From the NCBI GenBank assembly GCA_016741945.1, contig JACVCQ010000004.1, forward strand, positions 1 through 21,590: a stretch of 21,590 nucleotides of DNA, read 5' to 3'. This DNA comes from Chitinophagaceae bacterium. Its GTDB lineage: Bacteria > Bacteroidota > Bacteroidia > Chitinophagales > Chitinophagaceae. Position 1 is the first letter of the stretch, and each line of letters opens with the position of its first letter. A program made the translations under genes and the position numbers. The notes below the pieces were generated by a model that was given only the letters and a program-made list of their open reading frames with translations, had not been told where the DNA came from and ran no database searches. This document shows, in pieces, positions 15,094 to 21,590 of this stretch.

Positions 15094-15158
15094 AGAATGA
15101 TGAATATCGAATATCCAATGTCCAAATTCGAAATCGGATATTCGACATTCATCATTCT
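15094..15158. repeat. Long hairpin repeat between convergent ppc and glycosylase genes
   Basis: Bases 15094-15116 pair with 15136-15158 over 23 positions with a single mismatch, around a 19-base loop that itself contains TTCGAA. The left arm begins two bases after the ppc stop. The right arm covers the last codons and the stop of the glycosylase gene. The ATTCGAATATC-like wording differs from the GTGAAAAG-type repeats. It could terminate transcription in both directions although it has no long T tract. The structure is seen; termination is inferred. Confidence 0.8.
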
Positions 15159-15754
15159 TCTCTCCCGTCTTTCCAGTTCCAGAGATGTAAGCAAGCATAA
15201 GTTCTGTAAGGGGTCCAAGCAGCTGATATCTTGAGCATTCTTGCTTTCATTTTCTTTTTGTCGGTTGCATTGATTTTATACAGTTTACACATGGCTTGTT
15301 GAATACCCAGATCATCTACTGCAAATACATCTTCCCTACCCAATGTGAACATCAAAAGCATCTCAACAGTCCATTTACCTACTCCTTTGATATTGGTGAG
15401 TAGTTCAATGACAGATTCATTATCCATCTGCAATAGCTTTTTATCTGTGATCTTGTGTTCAATACAAAATCGTGCTACATTCTGTACATAACTCACTTTA
15501 GCATTACTCAATCCAATAGCACGTAATTTTTCAAAGGGTGTATCCAATACCTGCTGTGGCTTGGGTTCTTTATCATTGTAGAGTGCCAGAAAACGGTGAA
15601 AAATCACTTTAGCTACTTTAGTACTCAACTGTTGACTCATGATACTCGCCATCAATCGTAGTGGGATATTTTTATGGAGTTTGAGTGTATGGGTGTCTCC
15701 AGTTAAAATCGTAGCCAGTTTGGGATCTTTTTTGAGATGTTTGATATATTCCAT
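15152..15754 (-). CDS. DNA-3-methyladenine glycosylase II-like (AlkA-type HhH-GPD)
   Basis: This 200-residue protein is a helix-hairpin-helix DNA glycosylase, which removes alkylated bases in base-excision repair. It shows the helical segment SIMSQQLST (38-45), the hairpin LLTNIKGVGKWTVEMLL (118-134) and the following VFAVDDLGI with the likely catalytic aspartate Asp148. Near the end AAWTPYRTYACLHLW (178-192) matches the AlkA signature. It lacks the N-terminal domain of E. coli AlkA, as many short family members do. No FeS-cluster cysteines are seen. It is convergent with ppc and divergent from mnmD over about 53 bases. Substrate range cannot be told. Confidence 0.88.
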   Translation of the reverse strand: MEYIKHLKKDPKLATILTGDTHTLKLHKNIPLRLMASIMSQQLSTKVAKVIFHRFLALYNDKEPKPQQVLDTPFEKLRAIGLSNAKVSYVQNVARFCIEHKITDKKLLQMDNESVIELLTNIKGVGKWTVEMLLMFTLGREDVFAVDDLGIQQAMCKLYKINATDKKKMKARMLKISAAWTPYRTYACLHLWNWKDGREE

Positions 15755-15807
15755 ATCAGCAAGTTAGAGAATCAGTTTCAACCTGAAAACTTACCTTGCA
15801 AAGAATT

Positions 15808-16476
15808 ATGAAAAGGCATCTTCAATTTACTGCAGATGGTTCTCATACCATTCAAATCGATGAACTCAATGTTACTTATCATAGTAAACATGGAGCTATT
15901 CAAGAAAGTCAACATGTTTTCATAGATGCGGGTATCCGTTACTTACATGAGGCTAAACAGTTGAATGAATATCATATTCTGGAGATGGGCTTTGGTACCG
16001 GTCTCAATACATTACTCACGGCTATTTTTTCAGATCAGTTGGATCTGCGAATAAACTATCACAGTATTGAAGCTTTTCCTTTAACAACTAATGAAGTTTC
16101 CTCGCTCAATTATGGAAACCTCTTACAACAAGAATCAATCTTCTCGCTACTGCATACCGCTAATTGGAATATTGCCACCACTGTTCACCAAAAGTTGGAA
16201 TTATACAAACATCTCTGTAAACTGGATGCCTTTGTTACAGAAGAGAAATTTAATCTTATTTATTACGATGCATTTGCACCTACTGCTCAACCGGAATTAT
16301 GGACAGTTGAAGTTTTTGAAAAATTATATCATTTGCTAAAACCGGAAGGCATACTGGTCACCTATTGCAGTAAAGGAGTAGTAAGAAGAGCCATGGAAGC
16401 AGCAGGTTTCAGGGTCACCAAACTACAAGGCCCACCCGGAAAAAGAGAAATGGTAAGGGCTTTCAGAGACCATTAA
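15808..16476 (+). CDS. mnmD: MnmD-type tRNA 5-methylaminomethyl-2-thiouridine methyltransferase
   Basis: MnmD completes modification of the wobble uridine of certain tRNAs by methylating the aminomethyl group with S-adenosylmethionine; in E. coli the same domain is fused to MnmC1 in MnmC. Here it stands alone with 222 residues. The SAM-binding motif is EMGFGTGLNTLL (59-70), and the family signature YYDAFAPTAQPELW lies in the second half, followed by GILVTYCSKGVVRRAMEAAGF. The ATG at 15808 gives MKRHLQFTADGS, the usual start; an upstream TTG at 15796 is less likely. An imperfect -7-like TACCTTGC lies at 15793-15800. The stop codon is part of a hairpin. Confidence 0.88.
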   Translation: MKRHLQFTADGSHTIQIDELNVTYHSKHGAIQESQHVFIDAGIRYLHEAKQLNEYHILEMGFGTGLNTLLTAIFSDQLDLRINYHSIEAFPLTTNEVSSLNYGNLLQQESIFSLLHTANWNIATTVHQKLELYKHLCKLDAFVTEEKFNLIYYDAFAPTAQPELWTVEVFEKLYHLLKPEGILVTYCSKGVVRRAMEAAGFRVTKLQGPPGKREMVRAFRDH

Positions 16477-16500
16477 TTTTCAGTAGCTTTCTGAAAATTA
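16474..16500 (+). terminator. AT-rich hairpin after mnmD
   Basis: TAATTTTCAG (16474-16483) pairs perfectly with CTGAAAATTA (16491-16500) around a 7-base loop. The stem includes the mnmD stop codon. There is no T tract after it and the next gene starts six bases later. It may be a weak terminator or a processing structure rather than a full stop. Confidence 0.4.
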
Positions 16501-16505
16501 TCCGC

Positions 16506-16928
16506 ATGAGAAAGCTTCTTTTTTGTTGTTTATTTTTTCAGCTTACGTTTTCATTTGCACAAAACAAAGACGAGCAAAACATCCGTAATATGCTTGATCG
16601 CCAAACCAAAGACTGGAATCGTGGCGATATTCCCGCATTCATGAAAGGGTATTGGGAAAACGATAGTCTCATGTTCATTGGTAAAAATGGTGTTACCTAT
16701 GGTTATCAGACTACGTTGAACAATTATAAAAAGAATTATCCGGATGCTACTGCCATGGGACAGTTAGAATTTCAAATCTTACAAGTAAAACCTTTGGGAA
16801 ATGCTCACTACTTTGTACTGGGGAAATGGATGCTAAAGAGAACAATTGGGGACTTGAGCGGACATTATACATTATTATTCAAAAAGATTAAGGGACAATG
16901 GGTGATTGTAGCGGATCACAGTAGTTAA
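16506..16928 (+). CDS. Secreted DUF4440 / SnoaL-like (NTF2-fold) protein
   Basis: The 140-residue product starts with a signal peptide (MRKLLFCCLFFQLTFSFAQ), probably cleaved near residue 19. The remaining 120 residues look like the NTF2-like fold of the DUF4440/SnoaL group: an N-terminal helix (IRNMLDRQTKDWNRGDIPAF), the YWENDSLMFIG segment, a strand pair ending in HYFVLGKWML, and a C-terminal GHYTLLFKKIKGQWVIVADHSS. Such proteins bind small ligands or act as small enzymes, and often the function is unknown. It sits between mnmD and the SPFH gene on the same strand. No specific function can be given. Confidence 0.72.
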   Translation: MRKLLFCCLFFQLTFSFAQNKDEQNIRNMLDRQTKDWNRGDIPAFMKGYWENDSLMFIGKNGVTYGYQTTLNNYKKNYPDATAMGQLEFQILQVKPLGNAHYFVLGKWMLKRTIGDLSGHYTLLFKKIKGQWVIVADHSS

Positions 16929-16975
16929 GTGTAATATTTCATGCAGATTTTCTACTAACAATAAAAATCAAAAAA

Positions 16976-17893
16976 ATGGTAGCGATTATTTTAGGTGTGA
17001 TTATTCTGATTATAGGTATTGTTCTCAAAAATCAGGAAAGAGAAGAGTTACGTAAGCTCGCAACAGGCATTCGTATATTGGCATTGATCATCATCATCGT
17101 CGGCTTTCTCACTTCTTGTATCAAACAAATAGATGCAGGTCAGATTGGCGTGAAAAGCCTGTTCGGTAAAGTATCTGATGATGTACTCACCAGTGGCTTG
17201 AACATGGTAAACCCATTGGTAGATGTAAAAACCGTGGATATCAAAACACAGAACTATACCATGAGTGGTGTTCATGATGAAGGTGAACAAGCCGGAGACG
17301 ATGCGATTCGTGTATTAACTGCAGATGGATTGGAAGTAATTATAGATCTCACCGTATTGTATCGTGTGATAGGACAGGAAGCGCCAAGAATTGTGAAAGA
17401 AACAGGTTTGGATTATAAAGACAAAATTGTAAGACCGCTAACAAGAACCAAAATACGCGACAATGCTGTATACTTTACTGCTATTGAATTGTACTCCAAT
17501 AAAAGAGACCAATTCCAAAATAGAATATTCAAAAGTATTGAAGATGATTTCAAAAAAAGAGGGCTTGTACTTGAGCAATTGCTGGTAAGAAATATTACAC
17601 TTCCTAATAATGTAAAAACTTCTATCGAAGAAAAAATCAAAGCAGAACAAGAAGCTCAGAAAATGGAGTTTGTGTTACAAAAGGAAAAACAAGAAGCAGA
17701 AAGAAAGCGTGTAGAAGCCCAGGGTATTGCCGATTATCAGCGCATCATGAGTAGTGGATTAACCGATAAACAATTGCAGTATGAACAAATTCAAGTGTTG
17801 AAAGGATTGGTAACCTCCCCTAACTCAAAAGTGATTGTGATGGGTAAAGGAAATACACCGGTGATTCTGGACACAAAAGATCAGAAAAATTAA
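16976..17893 (+). CDS. SPFH/prohibitin-family membrane protein
   Basis: The 305-residue product has two N-terminal hydrophobic segments (about 2-18 and 32-47) followed by an SPFH domain (about 50-210). The domain begins QIDAGQIGVKSLFGKV and includes the VDIKTQNYTMSGVHDEGEQ region. A charged coiled coil follows (about 210-255, EEKIKAEQEAQKMEFVLQKEK), then a short C-terminal tail. Prohibitin-like proteins form large ring or cage assemblies on membranes and often associate with the FtsH protease; no ftsH is present here. LTSC at 45-48 resembles a lipobox at the end of the second hydrophobic segment. The stop overlaps the convergent neighbour's stop. Confidence 0.87.
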   Translation: MVAIILGVIILIIGIVLKNQEREELRKLATGIRILALIIIIVGFLTSCIKQIDAGQIGVKSLFGKVSDDVLTSGLNMVNPLVDVKTVDIKTQNYTMSGVHDEGEQAGDDAIRVLTADGLEVIIDLTVLYRVIGQEAPRIVKETGLDYKDKIVRPLTRTKIRDNAVYFTAIELYSNKRDQFQNRIFKSIEDDFKKRGLVLEQLLVRNITLPNNVKTSIEEKIKAEQEAQKMEFVLQKEKQEAERKRVEAQGIADYQRIMSSGLTDKQLQYEQIQVLKGLVTSPNSKVIVMGKGNTPVILDTKDQKN

Positions 17894-18291
17894 GCAGAAG
17901 TTTTTTGAGGTATCACTGCATAATACACCATCAGCCTGCGAAATAAAAGATGTCCGAAGAAAACGCCGATGACTGATGATAAAATATCCAGATAGTCAAA
18001 CGTTCTTCCGAAAACAGGGATGAGTTGTAGGTATTCATTAATGACTACCAGTAATAAACCAAAACAGCAGGTAATGTTCAGGTCTCGATCATTTTCCAGT
18101 CTGAAAAAGCGTTGAAAGAACCAACATGCCCCAAATGGCAATAGAAAAGAGCCAATCAAATTAGGGGCTAGTCCGATCAGCGGTTTGAAAGCGGGATCTA
18201 TATGTACAAAGGGGCGGACCAAAAATTTGATTGTCCAGATCACCAAGGTACCGATGATCATGATCTGTTTGGAGATTCGTTTTAAGGGCAT
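17890..18291 (-). CDS. Small VanZ-like membrane protein
   Basis: The product is 133 residues with four likely membrane segments (about 9-25, 43-60, 75-90, 101-118). The segment NEYLQLIPVFGRTFDY followed by LDILSSVIGVFFG matches the VanZ pattern of ExLQ, R, D, D and two spaced glycines. VanZ-like proteins have been linked to low-level teicoplanin resistance, but most have unknown function. I start it at the ATG at 18291. The frame extends to 18372, but the extension would run across a strong terminator hairpin (18320-18353), so the longer form is unlikely. Its stop overlaps that of the SPFH gene in TTAA. Confidence 0.6.
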   Translation of the reverse strand: MPLKRISKQIMIIGTLVIWTIKFLVRPFVHIDPAFKPLIGLAPNLIGSFLLPFGACWFFQRFFRLENDRDLNITCCFGLLLVVINEYLQLIPVFGRTFDYLDILSSVIGVFFGHLLFRRLMVYYAVIPQKTSA

Positions 18292-18319
18292 ACCGTTCGG
18301 TTTCAATGATGAAAATAAG

Positions 18320-18353
18320 AAAATAGCGATGTAATTCACTACATCGCTATTTT
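18320..18353 (-). terminator. Terminator hairpin downstream of the 76-residue membrane protein gene
   Basis: AAAATAGCGATGTA (18320-18333) pairs perfectly with TACATCGCTATTTT (18340-18353), a 14-bp stem with a 6-base loop. T-rich sequence follows on both strands: a run of six T on plus, and TTTT plus a further TTATTTT on minus. It sits 26 bases after the stop of the minus-strand gene ending at 18379, so termination of that transcript is the natural role. Confidence 0.82.
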
Positions 18354-18378
18354 TTGCAACGGATGAATTCAATAAAAG

Positions 18379-18609
18379 TTACTCCTCAAAATTCAATGGC
18401 TTGCTCCACAGACGAATAATATACCATAAATAAGCAGTAAGACTAGCAATAAAAAAACAGTAAAAAAGAACATTCCCCAGCTTAATTTTCTCATGTATAA
18501 ACGCGTAATCATACATGATTCCAAAAGTAGAATTGAGCGCCAGCCATAAAAGACCCAGTGAAAGGGTATTTACGATTCTCAGTAAATATTTTCTTACGGC
18601 AGGTTCCAA
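18379..18609 (-). CDS. Small two-helix membrane protein of unknown function
   Basis: This 76-residue protein is not recognised as a named family. It has a basic start (MEPAVRKYLLRIV), hydrophobic segments at about 13-31 and 45-66, a short charged loop between them (HEKIKLGN), and an acidic end (NFEE). The start must be TTG at 18609, because an in-frame stop (TAG) lies a few codons upstream and no ATG is available near the first helix. It follows the M23 peptidase gene by 80 bases on the same strand and ends before a strong terminator, so it may be the last gene of that transcript. The composition and clean topology support a real gene. Confidence 0.6.
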   Translation of the reverse strand: MEPAVRKYLLRIVNTLSLGLLWLALNSTFGIMYDYAFIHEKIKLGNVLFYCFFIASLTAYLWYIIRLWSKPLNFEE

Positions 18610-18689
18610 AATATGTTTTTTGTAAATTAACTACAACTGCAGTACCCGATTGTTCTACGTAACCAAAATTATTTTGTGAAAGCATCCTA

Positions 18690-19661
18690 TTAATCCATGC
18701 TTTGGTTGCTGGCAGCAGCAATTTTCAACAACCTATCGAATTGTGCAGGTGTAAGATCATTATAGAAATAGTAAATAGGATTTACAGGATTTCCGTAACG
18801 ATGTACTTCATAATGACAGTGTGGACCGGAGCTCTTTCCCGTATTCCCAACATAACCTATTACTTCCCCCCTTTTTACACGTTGCCCAACCCTTGCTTTG
18901 ACACGGTACATATGCCCATACAAAGTTTCATAACTATTTCCATGATTAATCACCACTCTATTGCCAAATCCACCGGTATTGAATCCTGCATCAGTTACTA
19001 CCCCATCTGCTGTAGCATAAATAGGCGTACCATGTGGTGCGGTAAAATCCATTCCCAAATGCGCTCTTCTGTCTTTATAAATGGGATCAATACGATATCC
19101 ATACCCCGATGCAATACGGGTAAGATTTTTATTACTAATAGGTTGAATGGCAGGAATAGATGCCAGGAATTTTTCTTTGTTTTTTACCATTTGCGTGATC
19201 TCATCAAATGATTTTTGCTGATATGCCATTCTAAGCGACAGGTTATTTAGTTGTGTCGTCATATTTTTGATCAGTTCCGTTGATCCCATGGCCTGTAACA
19301 ACTGGATTTCTTTTCTTTTCTCCATTTCACGAATACGGGCACTATCCGTAATAGGCTTAGATTCAAAAATAGAGCGATATACTTCATTATCCCGATTAGC
19401 CAATTCATCCATTTGAAGAGTTAATTGCTTCAGCCTTTCTTCCAAAACACCATAATTCTGCTTTAGGTCTTCATTTTGCTGGCGCAAGAGTTTTTCTTTA
19501 GGAGAATCGATATAACGAAAAGCAATGGCGAAAATAATCATACCCGTTACAATAGAAGCAGCAATAAAACCAAATAATTGCAATAACCGAACCCTAAGCG
19601 GGGTTTCCAGTTTCTCATACCGGAGTGTATGGGTATTGTAATAATATTTGATCTTCTTCAT
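18690..19661 (-). CDS. Membrane-anchored M23 peptidase (LytM-type)
   Basis: The 323-residue product has a short cytoplasmic start (MKKIKYYYNTHTLRYEKLE), one membrane helix at about 29-48, and a coiled coil at about 54-95 with more helix to about 165. A C-terminal M23 domain then follows. The metal and catalytic motifs are complete: HLGMD (His201, Asp205), LYGHM (His250) and HCH (His281, His283). M23 enzymes cut peptide cross-links in peptidoglycan, and similar anchored forms act in wall remodelling or as activators. All ligands present suggest an active enzyme. It is divergent from alaS, with 188 bases between. An antisense frame of 169 codons across this gene is a shadow. Confidence 0.92.
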   Translation of the reverse strand: MKKIKYYYNTHTLRYEKLETPLRVRLLQLFGFIAASIVTGMIIFAIAFRYIDSPKEKLLRQQNEDLKQNYGVLEERLKQLTLQMDELANRDNEVYRSIFESKPITDSARIREMEKRKEIQLLQAMGSTELIKNMTTQLNNLSLRMAYQQKSFDEITQMVKNKEKFLASIPAIQPISNKNLTRIASGYGYRIDPIYKDRRAHLGMDFTAPHGTPIYATADGVVTDAGFNTGGFGNRVVINHGNSYETLYGHMYRVKARVGQRVKRGEVIGYVGNTGKSSGPHCHYEVHRYGNPVNPIYYFYNDLTPAQFDRLLKIAAASNQSMD

Positions 19662-19750
19662 ATCCTGGGGGGCGCCGCTATGAGCGACATAAAACTCGTT
19701 TTTTGGGTATTATTTGCTCTGGCCGAAGGTAAACCTTGAAATCTTACCGC

Positions 19751-19780
19751 TTTCCAAGAAAGGTCAATTCCTTACCTTTG
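19751..19780 (+). promoter_or_regulatory. Probable alaS promoter
   Basis: TACCTTTG at 19773-19780 is a perfect match to the Bacteroidota -7 element TAnnTTTG. An imperfect -33 element TTTC lies at 19751-19754, 18 bases upstream. AAAGGT (19759-19764) and ACCTTT (19774-19779) form an inverted repeat that overlaps the -7 box. The implied leader before alaS is about 65 bases. Confidence 0.45.
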
Positions 19781-19849
19781 ATGCCCTTTAAAAGCGCTCA
19801 AAGATAGCTTCTGAGCAACTAAAATACAGTTTTTAAAATATATACCCAG

Positions 19850-21590
19850 ATGATGACCAGCGCCGAGATCAGAAAGAAGTTCCTGGATTTTTTTGCCTCC
19901 AAGCAACACCAGATCGTTCCTTCAGCACCGATAGTGGTAAAGAATGACCCTACCCTCCTATTTACGAATGCAGGGATGAACCAATTCAAAGATTATTTTC
20001 TGGGTAATAAACAAGCAGCTTCTCCAAGAATTGCAGATACCCAAAAATGTTTACGCGTAAGCGGTAAACACAATGATCTAGAAGAAGTAGGTGTAGACAC
20101 CTATCACCATACCATGTTCGAAATGCTCGGCAACTGGAGTTTTGGTGATCCTACACGTCCGGCAGGCGGGTATTTCAAAGCAGAAGCCATTGCCTGGAGT
20201 TGGGAATTATTGACGGAGGTCTACAAATTAGAAAAAGACCGTTTGTATGTTACCATATTTGAAGGTGATGAAAAGGAAGGGATTCCTCGTGATGAAGAAG
20301 CTTTTCAAGAGTGGAAAAAAGTGATTCCTGAAGACCGAATTTTACTCGGTAATAAAAAAGATAATTTTTGGGAGATGGGTGATACAGGTCCATGTGGACC
20401 TTGTACTGAAATTCATGTGGATTGCAGAACAGCAGCAGAAAGAAAAGCAGTGGATGGTAAAACACTGGTGAACAATGATCATCCACAAGTAATTGAAATC
20501 TGGAACAATGTATTCATCCAATTCAATCGTTTAAAAGATGGCAGTCTGGAATCATTACCTGCCAAACACGTTGATACCGGAATGGGTTTTGAAAGACTAG
20601 TACGCGTAATCCAGGGGAAACAGAGTAATTATGATACAGATGTTTTCACAGGAACTATTACAGCAGTAGAGCACATTACAGGGAAAAAATATAATTATAG
20701 TGATAGTAAAGATGCGGTAGCTTTTCGTGTATTGGCAGATCATATCCGTGCTATTTCTTTTACAATTGCTGACGGACAACTTCCCTCAAATACCGGAGCA
20801 GGTTATGTGATTAGAAGAATTTTAAGAAGAGCTGTTCGTTACTATTATTCTTATTTGGATTATAAGCAACCCCTATTACACCAATTGGTGCCTGTAATCG
20901 CTCAACAGTTTGAAACTGTGTTCCCTGAATTACAGCTGCAATTGGATTTTGTGAGTAAAGTAGTGAAGGAAGAAGAAGACGCATTTCTGCGCACACTAGA
21001 TAAAGGATTGAAGAGAATTGATGATATCATTCATTCAGCTAGTAATAAAACAATTCAAGGTAAAGCTGCTTTCGAATTGTTTGATACGTATGGTTTCCCT
21101 TTGGATCTTACGAGATTGATTGCCACAGAAAATCATCTGACGGTGGATGAAAAAGGATTTGAAGCAGAAATGCAACAACAGAAAGACAGAAGTCGCGCTG
21201 CTACCGCTGTGGATACAGAAGATTGGATCACACTCAAAGAAACGACTAGCAATAGTTTTATAGGGTATACCACATTAGAAAGTAACACTGTTGTTACACG
21301 ATATAGAAAAGTAAAAGCCAAGGGAAAAGAGGCTTATCAACTTATATTGGAGAACACTCCTTTCTATGCAGAAAGCGGTGGACAAACCGGTGATCAAGGC
21401 ATACTTGATTTTGGTGGTGAATTGATCACGGTCATAGATACCAAGAAAGAGAATAACCTGATCATTCATTTCTGTGAGCAATTGCCCGCTGCTATTGATG
21501 GTGCTGTAGTTGCAAAAGTTGATCTGACCAGAAGACAGTCTACTGCTATCCATCACAGTGCCACGCATTTATTGCATGCAGCATTAAGAC
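19850..21590 (+). CDS. alaS: Alanyl-tRNA synthetase, N-terminal part (cut by window edge)
   Basis: AlaS charges tRNA-Ala and edits mischarged products. The open frame runs from 19850 to the window edge, about 580 of the usual 870-880 residues. The class II catalytic core shows PTLLFTNAGMNQFK, TQKCLRVSGKHNDLEEVG, HHTMFEMLGNWSFGD, GPCGPCTE and DTGMGFERL. The start of the editing domain is present, with FYAESGGQTGD and the zinc-binding HHSATHLLH near the edge. An insertion of the DPTRPAGG type follows SFG, a form I associate with Chitinophagaceae. The first ATG at 19850 is followed by another ATG at 19853, and either may be used. No frameshift is seen. Confidence 0.97.
   Translation, partial: MMTSAEIRKKFLDFFASKQHQIVPSAPIVVKNDPTLLFTNAGMNQFKDYFLGNKQAASPRIADTQKCLRVSGKHNDLEEVGVDTYHHTMFEMLGNWSFGDPTRPAGGYFKAEAIAWSWELLTEVYKLEKDRLYVTIFEGDEKEGIPRDEEAFQEWKKVIPEDRILLGNKKDNFWEMGDTGPCGPCTEIHVDCRTAAERKAVDGKTLVNNDHPQVIEIWNNVFIQFNRLKDGSLESLPAKHVDTGMGFERLVRVIQGKQSNYDTDVFTGTITAVEHITGKKYNYSDSKDAVAFRVLADHIRAISFTIADGQLPSNTGAGYVIRRILRRAVRYYYSYLDYKQPLLHQLVPVIAQQFETVFPELQLQLDFVSKVVKEEEDAFLRTLDKGLKRIDDIIHSASNKTIQGKAAFELFDTYGFPLDLTRLIATENHLTVDEKGFEAEMQQQKDRSRAATAVDTEDWITLKETTSNSFIGYTTLESNTVVTRYRKVKAKGKEAYQLILENTPFYAESGGQTGDQGILDFGGELITVIDTKKENNLIIHFCEQLPAAIDGAVVAKVDLTRRQSTAIHHSATHLLHAALR

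Noticed and set aside
18292..18372. 27-residue N-terminal extension of the VanZ-like protein
   Set aside because: It spans a perfect 14-bp terminator hairpin serving the upstream gene; the ATG at 18291 fits better.
18661..18707. Possible terminator around the M23 stop codon (AAAGCAT / ATGCTTT, 7 bp)
   Set aside because: The stem is short, the stop codon lies in its loop, and no T tract follows; not enough to call.
18702..19211. Plus-strand open frame of 169 codons
   Set aside because: It lies wholly antisense to the M23 peptidase gene, whose motifs are complete; the antisense product has no recognisable features.
1..21590. Search for a novel defence, mobile or biosynthetic system
   Set aside because: Nearly all genes belong to known housekeeping or envelope families in ordinary arrangements; no transposase, integrase, phage, toxin-antitoxin or biosynthetic cluster genes were seen.

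Overview
This is low-GC chromosomal DNA from a member of the Bacteroidota, most likely the Chitinophagaceae. The evidence is a complete Bacteroidota-style mreB-mreC-mreD-mrdA-rodA cluster, promoters of the TTTG / TAnnTTTG type with no clear Shine-Dalgarno sequences, an ECF sigma operon with a Spy-like third gene, and an AlaS with a Chitinophagaceae-like insertion. The family assignment rests on recollection of related proteins, not on a search.

Layout. Positions 1-622 (minus) hold the first part of an OPT-family oligopeptide transporter, cut by the window edge. It is divergent from a POT-family peptide transporter (717-2147). A strong terminator separates the latter from purD (2244-3533). A repeat-rich spacer and a good promoter lead into the cell-shape cluster: mreB, mreC (TTG start), mreD, a second repeat-rich spacer with a long hairpin, then mrdA (PBP2) and rodA, followed closely by a metallo-beta-lactamase-fold hydrolase. 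Convergent to these is a minus-strand operon (12345 to 10589): ECF sigma factor, one-pass anti-sigma-like protein and a Spy/CpxP-like secreted protein. The ECF gene is divergent from ppc (12510-15092). An AlkA-like DNA glycosylase (minus) converges on ppc over a long hairpin repeat. Then come mnmD, a secreted DUF4440/SnoaL-like protein and an SPFH/prohibitin protein on plus. Two small membrane proteins (one VanZ-like) and an M23 peptidase follow on minus, and alaS begins at 19850 and runs off the right edge.

How the genes work together. mreBCD, mrdA and rodA encode the elongasome: the MreB filament, its membrane partners MreC and MreD, the transpeptidase PBP2 and the SEDS glycosyltransferase RodA. 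The M23 peptidase could trim the same wall. The ECF/anti-sigma/Spy operon looks like an envelope-stress module. The rest is housekeeping: purine synthesis, anaplerosis, tRNA modification and charging, base-excision repair, and peptide uptake.

I see no mobile element, CRISPR array, phage gene, RNA gene or obvious undescribed multi-gene system. The less ordinary parts are the intergenic repeats (two different families), the dyads in the two divergent promoter regions, the internally duplicated motifs of the anti-sigma-like protein, and an altered extracytoplasmic loop in RodA. No gene-free stretch exceeds about 200 bases.
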